From Streptomyces sp. ISL-100 (GTDB lineage Bacteria; Actinomycetota; Actinomycetes; Streptomycetales; Streptomycetaceae), in contig NZ_JAGGOK010000046.1 in NCBI RefSeq assembly GCF_018614615.1, forward strand, positions 52,226 through 116,225: 64,000 bases of DNA, given 5' to 3'. Shown here piece after piece: positions 60,272 through 64,000 of this stretch. The translations under genes were made by a program, and so were the position numbers. The notes beneath the pieces were generated by a model. That model had not been told where the DNA came from, did no database searches, and saw nothing but the letters and a program-made list of their open reading frames with translations. Numbering within the stretch: the stretch's first letter is position 1; each line of letters starts with the position of its first letter.

Positions 60272-60934
60272 TCAGCGGGTGTCGACCAGGGAGGCGAAGA
60301 CGACGACGTTCCCGGTGTAGCCGGCCCTCTTCGAATAGCCGCCGCCACAGGTGATCACGCGCAGCTCGGGCCTGCCGAGGTCGCCGTACACCCTGGGGCC
60401 GGGGAAGTCCTCCTTCGAGAAGACCTCGACGCCGTAGACCTCGAAGACGGCGGCGCGGCCGTCGTAGCGGACCACCTGGATGCGGTGGCCCTTCTTGAGC
60501 GAACCCAGGTTGTAGAACACGGCGGGCCCGGCGGAGTTGTCGACATGGCCGACGATCACCGAGGTGCCGCGCTGGCCGGGCGCGATGCCGTTCTGGTACC
60601 AGCCGACGAGGTTGGGGTCCTGCGGCGGCGGTGCGTCGATCCAGCCCTCCGCGTCGAGTCCCACGTCCACGATGGGCGCGTCGACGTGGATGTCGGGAAG
60701 GCGGATCCGGGAGGCCGGGGCGTACGGCAGAGGCTGGACGGAGGTGCGACGCACCTTCTCGGTGCCGACGACGTCGGAGCGGCTGTTCAGGGAGGCGGCC
60801 GATGCGGGCTGCGGGGGGCCGAGTGACACGTCGGCGCCGTTTCGCATCAGGGCGAGTCCGGTGAGCATGGCGAGGGCCAGGACCCCCCACGGCGAGCGTT
60901 TTCTCGGCTCGGAGCCTGTGTACTCCTGGCCCAT
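60272..60934 (-). CDS. Class F sortase
   Basis: The 220-aa membrane-anchored transpeptidase has an N-terminal TM segment (GVLALAMLTGLALM), then the sortase beta-barrel with the catalytic His in VIVGHVDNSAGPAVFYNL, the Cys in ELRVITCGGGYS and a late Arg (YSKRAGY). The class F call rests on length, actinobacterial origin and the region IRLPDIHVDAPIVDVGLD. Small secreted proteins with TM-Arg tails lie on the far side (61245, 61830) and are its likely substrates, although no LPxTG was found in them. ATG 60934. Confidence 0.9.
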   Translation of the reverse strand: MGQEYTGSEPRKRSPWGVLALAMLTGLALMRNGADVSLGPPQPASAASLNSRSDVVGTEKVRRTSVQPLPYAPASRIRLPDIHVDAPIVDVGLDAEGWIDAPPPQDPNLVGWYQNGIAPGQRGTSVIVGHVDNSAGPAVFYNLGSLKKGHRIQVVRYDGRAAVFEVYGVEVFSKEDFPGPRVYGDLGRPELRVITCGGGYSKRAGYTGNVVVFASLVDTR

Positions 60935-61244
60935 GGTGCTCCCTTCGACGCGTCTGTACGGACGCTAAGCGCGCGGGGTGGGGGCTGCGAGACGTGAGGG
61001 GCGAACGGGTGGCGGGGCGGCCTCCGGGTACCCCATCCGGGTAACTCGTCGTACAAGATATCTGACGGTGTGTGACCTGCGGCTCCGTTAGATCCGGGCG
61101 CGCCGCACCGGCGTGTCGCCTCACCGGGGTGGACCAGTCCCGAAATGCGTTAATCGCCCCGGTCGGTAAGTGTTCGTCTGGGAGGCGTTCTCGTCGATCT
61201 TCCCGGAGCACCGCTCCGGGGCGCCGTCCCGTGGAGGTTTTACG
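60935..61244. other. Divergent promoter region and 5' UTR hairpin
   Basis: No gene. CCCGGAGC (61202-61209) and GCTCCGGG (61213-61220) form an 8-bp hairpin 12 bases upstream of the GGAGG site at 61233-61237, in the 5' UTR of the secreted protein gene. Confidence 0.55.
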
Positions 61245-61730
61245 ATGCGTGCTTCACGCGCCTGCCTGGTGACCGCGGTTGCCTGCGCGGCGGTCGGTCT
61301 CGCCGCCCCGATCGCCGCCGCCACCAACGGTCCGAGCAACGTCAACGTCAACCCGTTCAGGGTCCACCAGGGCGGTGTGCTGACGGTCAGCGCCTCCGGG
61401 TGCGGCCATGGCGGCACTGTGTCGTCCCACGTCTTCCAGCGGACCGCCCATCTTCCGGCGAGTGACACCACGTCGTACGCCACCGCCAAGATCAGGCACA
61501 ACGCCACTCCCGGCACCTACCACCTGGCCGTCAAGTGCAACGACAACCCCAGGATCGTCACGCACCAGTTCCGGGTCGTCGCGGGCCGGGGCGCCAACGT
61601 CGGTATCGGCGGATCGGTCGGCCCCTCCGACACGGAGATGCAGGTCGGGGCCGGTCTCGTATCCGTGGCGGCCGTCGGTGGTGGCCTCTTCATCGCACGC
61701 AGGCGTCGCCTGAACCGCGCCGAGTTCTGA
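61245..61730 (+). CDS. Small secreted, C-terminally anchored surface protein
   Basis: The 161-aa product has a Sec signal (ASRACLVTAVACAAVGLAAP, cleavage around AAA-T), an Ig-like beta domain with two Cys (SASGCGHGG and VKCNDNP), and a C-terminal transmembrane helix VGAGLVSVAAVGGGLFIA followed by RRRRLNRAEF. The tail looks like a cell-wall sorting signal, but no LPxTG-type motif precedes it. GGAGG at 61233 supports ATG 61245. It is likely a substrate or partner of the nearby sortase. Confidence 0.8.
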   Translation: MRASRACLVTAVACAAVGLAAPIAAATNGPSNVNVNPFRVHQGGVLTVSASGCGHGGTVSSHVFQRTAHLPASDTTSYATAKIRHNATPGTYHLAVKCNDNPRIVTHQFRVVAGRGANVGIGGSVGPSDTEMQVGAGLVSVAAVGGGLFIARRRRLNRAEF

Positions 61731-61748
61731 GCACCTCCTGCTTGTGTG

Positions 61749-61796
61749 AACGCCCGTCGCCCCGCGTCCTGACCAGGACGCGGGGCAACGGGCGTT
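61749..61796. terminator. Bidirectional terminator hairpin
   Basis: AACGCCCGT-c-GCCCCGCGTCCT pairs with the mirrored arm ending at 61796 around a GACC loop, with one mismatch (C/A). It lies between convergent genes. Confidence 0.85.
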
Positions 61797-61829
61797 CGGG
61801 CGGCCGGGGCCGCGATTTCTCCGGGTTCG

Positions 61830-62381
61830 TCAGTGCTGGCGGCTGCCGGCGCGCCGGCGCAGAACGAAGATCACGCCCCCGGTGGCCGCGACGACCAGCG
61901 CCGCACCCGCGGCGATCTCCCCGGCGTTCATCCCGTCCTGGCTGCCGCCCACGCCACCCCTGGCGGGGCCGGCGGGGGAGCGGGTGGCCGTGGCCGTGGT
62001 GGTCACGGTCGGGCGAGGCGTGGTGAAGGTGGGCCTCGGCCGGGCGCCGGCAATGGTGAGCTGCGAGGTGGTTTGCCGACCGTCGTCACAGGTGTACGTC
62101 ACCCTGTACATGGCCCCACGTTTCGCGTCCCAGTCGACCGTGGCGGTCGCCGGGCGACCCTGAGAGATCCTGACGACGTCGAACACGGCCGAAGACGCGT
62201 CCGCTTCGCCCTCGCACCCCGAGAGGGACAGCGTGACCTGTCCGCCGGGGGCGATGGTGGACGGCGTGGCGGTACCGACCAACGGGGAGACTTTGCTGCC
62301 GACGGCCGAGGCTGCCGGGGCGGTGAGCGAGAGAACGCTGAGGCCGAGCGCGGCGGCCGATGCGAGACGTATCGCGCGCAT
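61830..62381 (-). CDS. Small secreted, C-terminally anchored surface protein (paralogue-like)
   Basis: The ~183-aa product has a signal peptide (RAIRLASAAALGLSVLSLTAPAAS), a two-Cys beta domain (LSLSGCEGEAD, YTCDDGRQ), a Thr/Pro-rich stalk, then a TM helix (AAGALVVAATGGVIFVL-like) and RRRAGSRQH. It has the same plan as the product of 61245-61730 but is convergent with it. GGAGG is seven bases before ATG 62381. No LPxTG is visible. Confidence 0.8.
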   Translation of the reverse strand: MRAIRLASAAALGLSVLSLTAPAASAVGSKVSPLVGTATPSTIAPGGQVTLSLSGCEGEADASSAVFDVVRISQGRPATATVDWDAKRGAMYRVTYTCDDGRQTTSQLTIAGARPRPTFTTPRPTVTTTATATRSPAGPARGGVGGSQDGMNAGEIAAGAALVVAATGGVIFVLRRRAGSRQH

Positions 62382-62558
62382 GGTCAATCCTCCGGGTCCC
62401 GAGGGGCAGCGGCGGAATCTTTATCCACACATGGCAGGAAATGCACCTCGATAACCCGAACGCTAGGAGCGGCGACGGCGCCGCGCGATCACAGTCGCGC
62501 AAATGGGGTATCGGGGTAAGCCACCCGGTGGCCCGCCATCAGCCGCCACACTGGGCCG

Positions 62559-62960
62559 ATGCGCAGCTTCAGCGAAGATCCGGCACTGCGGCCGCCGCCC
62601 TGGCAGCCCTTGGTATTCAAGGGCTACCTGGCCACGGCGACCCTTCACCACGACCGCGTCGAAATCAGGCGGAGCCGCCTGGCGAAGCTGGGCGGGAACA
62701 AGGACGCCACCGTGGCCCTCGCCGACGTGGTGCGGATCGTCAGCAAGGAACCGACGCTCCTCGTGAACGGTTACGTGTTCCTCGCGACGGAATCCGACCC
62801 CGGGCCGCTGCGGGGCTTCGCCGCCCGGCCGTCCGGACAGACAGCCGGAAACCCGCACACGATCATGTTCACGCTGGCCCGGGCGAAGGCCTTCGCGGCC
62901 TTCCTGGAATCCGCCGACGCGACCTGGCGTGCGAACGGCGCGGGCGCGGTGGGGGCGTAG
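62559..62960 (+). CDS. PH-like/DUF4429-type hypothetical protein
   Basis: The 133-aa soluble product reads LVFKGYLATATLHHDRVEIRR and then SRLAKLGGNKDATVALADVV, the beta-strand pattern of bacterial PH-like or DUF4429 domains, and ends in a helix (FTLARAKAFAAFLESADATW). Actinobacterial proteins of this type may bind lipid or act as adaptors, but the function is unproven. ATG 62559. Confidence 0.65.
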   Translation: MRSFSEDPALRPPPWQPLVFKGYLATATLHHDRVEIRRSRLAKLGGNKDATVALADVVRIVSKEPTLLVNGYVFLATESDPGPLRGFAARPSGQTAGNPHTIMFTLARAKAFAAFLESADATWRANGAGAVGA

Positions 62961-62978
62961 TCCGTCGCTGGTGCTCGT

Positions 62979-63743
62979 CTATTTCGACGCGTTCGGGAAC
63001 AGGTCCAGGAAGGGGGTGGCGGTGGCTGAGAGGCCGCGGCCGAAGGGGGCGTCGAAGTCCCAGATGAGGAAGAGCAGGAACGCGATCAGGGCGCTGTAGA
63101 GCCCGGCCAGGAGCAGCTCGCGTCCGGTCCGGCGGATCTGGAGAGTGAAGATCAGGCCCACCGCGACCAGGGCTCCGGTGATCAGGCCGAACCAGACGAC
63201 GCCGGGCATGGTCGCCTCCGCGCCCGCGCCGCGCGCGCCCCGGGCGTCGTCCACCGCGGCCACCTGGTCGACCAGCGGCTGGTAGGCCTGCCCCTCGTGG
63301 TCCGTCTTCGGTACGTAGTCGGTGACTTCGCGGCGCAACTGGTCGAGGAGTTCGGTGCCGCGCTCGGTCAGACTGCCGTGGTCGGCCATGTGGCGCCATT
63401 CGGTGTTGACGACGTACGTGACGTACGCGTCGACATCGCCGCGGATACGGGCCCGCACCTCGGCGGGGTAGACCTCCGAGCGGGCGCTGATCTCATGCAG
63501 GGCCTGGGCCTCCTGGCGTACGGACTCCTGTGCGGCGCCGCGGCCCTCCCAGACGCCGGCGATGGCGAGGCCGAGGACGATCGCGTAGACCACGCCGATC
63601 ATCATCGTCATGTACTCGATGACGTCCGGGGTCTCGGACGGGTCGTCGTCATCGCCGACGCGGCGGTGGTTGATGACCGTGATGGTGAGGACGACCGCGC
63701 AGGCGGCCGCCATCGCGATGCTCAGAACGAGCCATTCCGACAT
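62979..63743 (-). CDS. DUF4239 membrane protein
   Basis: The 254-aa product has four predicted helices: an N-terminal one (LSIAMAAACAVVLTITVI), one around MMIGVVYAIVLGLAIAGVWE, and two near the C-terminus (VVWFGLITGALVAVGLIF and LLAGLYSALIAFLLFLIW). A conserved-looking soluble middle contains QEAQALHEIS. This matches DUF4239 (bestrophin-like) proteins. ATG 63743. It lies downstream of the partial gene at the window edge, same strand, 15 nt apart, probably one operon. Confidence 0.85.
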   Translation of the reverse strand: MSEWLVLSIAMAAACAVVLTITVINHRRVGDDDDPSETPDVIEYMTMMIGVVYAIVLGLAIAGVWEGRGAAQESVRQEAQALHEISARSEVYPAEVRARIRGDVDAYVTYVVNTEWRHMADHGSLTERGTELLDQLRREVTDYVPKTDHEGQAYQPLVDQVAAVDDARGARGAGAEATMPGVVWFGLITGALVAVGLIFTLQIRRTGRELLLAGLYSALIAFLLFLIWDFDAPFGRGLSATATPFLDLFPNASK

Positions 63744-63758
63744 TCAAGGCTCCGTCGG

Positions 63759-64000
63759 CTAGCGGGAACGGGGGCGCAGCACGGCGGCGGCGAATACCGC
63801 CGGGGCCGTGACCAAGAGGGTGAGGGAGACCAGGGACGGGCCGTTGTGGGGCTCCTTGCGGGTCGCCTGCCGGTACACGGGGATGGCTACCGGCGTGGGG
63901 GAGGGCGGCTTCGGCCGGGCGTACGGACTGGGCTTGGGGGTGGGAGAGGGCTTGGGGGCGGGAGGAGGCGGCGGCGGTGGTGCGGGCGCCGGTGGCGGAG
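63759..64000 (-). CDS. Pro-rich membrane protein, C-terminal part, cut by window edge
   Basis: About 80 codons of the 3' end are visible: a Pro/Ala/Lys-rich segment (APKPSPTPKPSPYARPKPP), then a hydrophobic helix (SLVSLTLLVTAPAVFAAAV) and LRPRSR before TAG. It is a C-terminally anchored or multi-pass protein whose start lies beyond the right edge. Confidence 0.65.
   Translation of the reverse strand, partial: PPPAPAPPPPPPPAPKPSPTPKPSPYARPKPPSPTPVAIPVYRQATRKEPHNGPSLVSLTLLVTAPAVFAAAVLRPRSR

Noticed and set aside
1..64000. tRNA or rRNA genes
   Set aside because: No cloverleaf-like segments with TTCGA/TTCAA arms and no rRNA-like sequence were noticed; a tRNAscan run would settle this.

Overview
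The sequence is very GC-rich, uses GTG and TTG starts often, and carries WhiB, ECF sigma, Scr1/DUF397, sortase F, Rpf and LMF1-type genes. It is a stretch of a Streptomyces (or very close relative) chromosome. I found no rRNA, tRNA or CRISPR array.

Region 1 (1-22.8 kb) is an accessory, defence-like island. On the minus strand an Hsp70/GrpE module (start of the Hsp70 only, GrpE, a 94-aa protein, and a large protein split by an in-frame TAG) lies next to a Mrr-type restriction endonuclease gene. That gene is bracketed by 41-bp direct repeats left by a duplicated 3' end of an anti-sigma-like ATPase gene. A whiJ-like set (ATPase, XRE/Scr1 regulator, DUF397) follows. Then comes a five-gene minus-strand operon: a ~2124-aa protein with a Hanks Ser/Thr kinase, a DEAD/DEAH helicase, a DUF1998-like zinc region and a nuclease-like tail; an SNF2 helicase; a large Eco57I-type DNA methylase; a Lys/Ala-rich basic protein; and a coiled-coil protein of unknown function. 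The helicase + DUF1998 + SNF2 + methylase content recalls class 1 DISARM, but with a kinase fused to the helicase and no PLD (DrmC) protein. A closely related ~29-bp element lies upstream of both this operon and the Hsp70 operon, which suggests the two are co-regulated.

Region 2 (23-54 kb) is mostly ordinary chromosome: panD, a frameshifted Asp/Glu-racemase-like gene, a Pro/Gly-repeat protein, gnd, an Rpf-LysM-M23 wall hydrolase, a DMT transporter, a FhuF-like protein, glgA and glgC, an SDR-like protein, a YndJ/DUF1990/LMF1 operon with twin 14-bp palindromic operators, a DUF1490/CtpC-like metal ATPase pair, a PAS-GAF-SpoIIE-HATPase regulator, a WS/DGAT acyltransferase, an Fpg/Nei glycosylase, anti-sigma-like zinc proteins, a LytTR regulator with DUF485/SSS symporter/LytS kinase, an ECF sigma factor and a CapA lipoprotein.

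Region 3 (54.2-59.0 kb) is an APC amino-acid permease gene cut in two by a very small (~3.35 kb) integrated element. The element carries a WhiB regulator, several tiny ORFs and a large serine recombinase. The recombinase has a C-terminal IS4/5-transposase-like (DUF4096-like) domain, and its stop codon lies in host DNA beyond the attachment site. The permease also has an independent frameshift, and a decayed universal-stress-protein gene lies beside it.

Region 4 (59.3-64 kb) holds a polysaccharide deacetylase, a class F sortase with two small secreted proteins that have TM-Arg tails, a PH-like protein, a DUF4239 membrane protein and a partial Pro-rich membrane protein.
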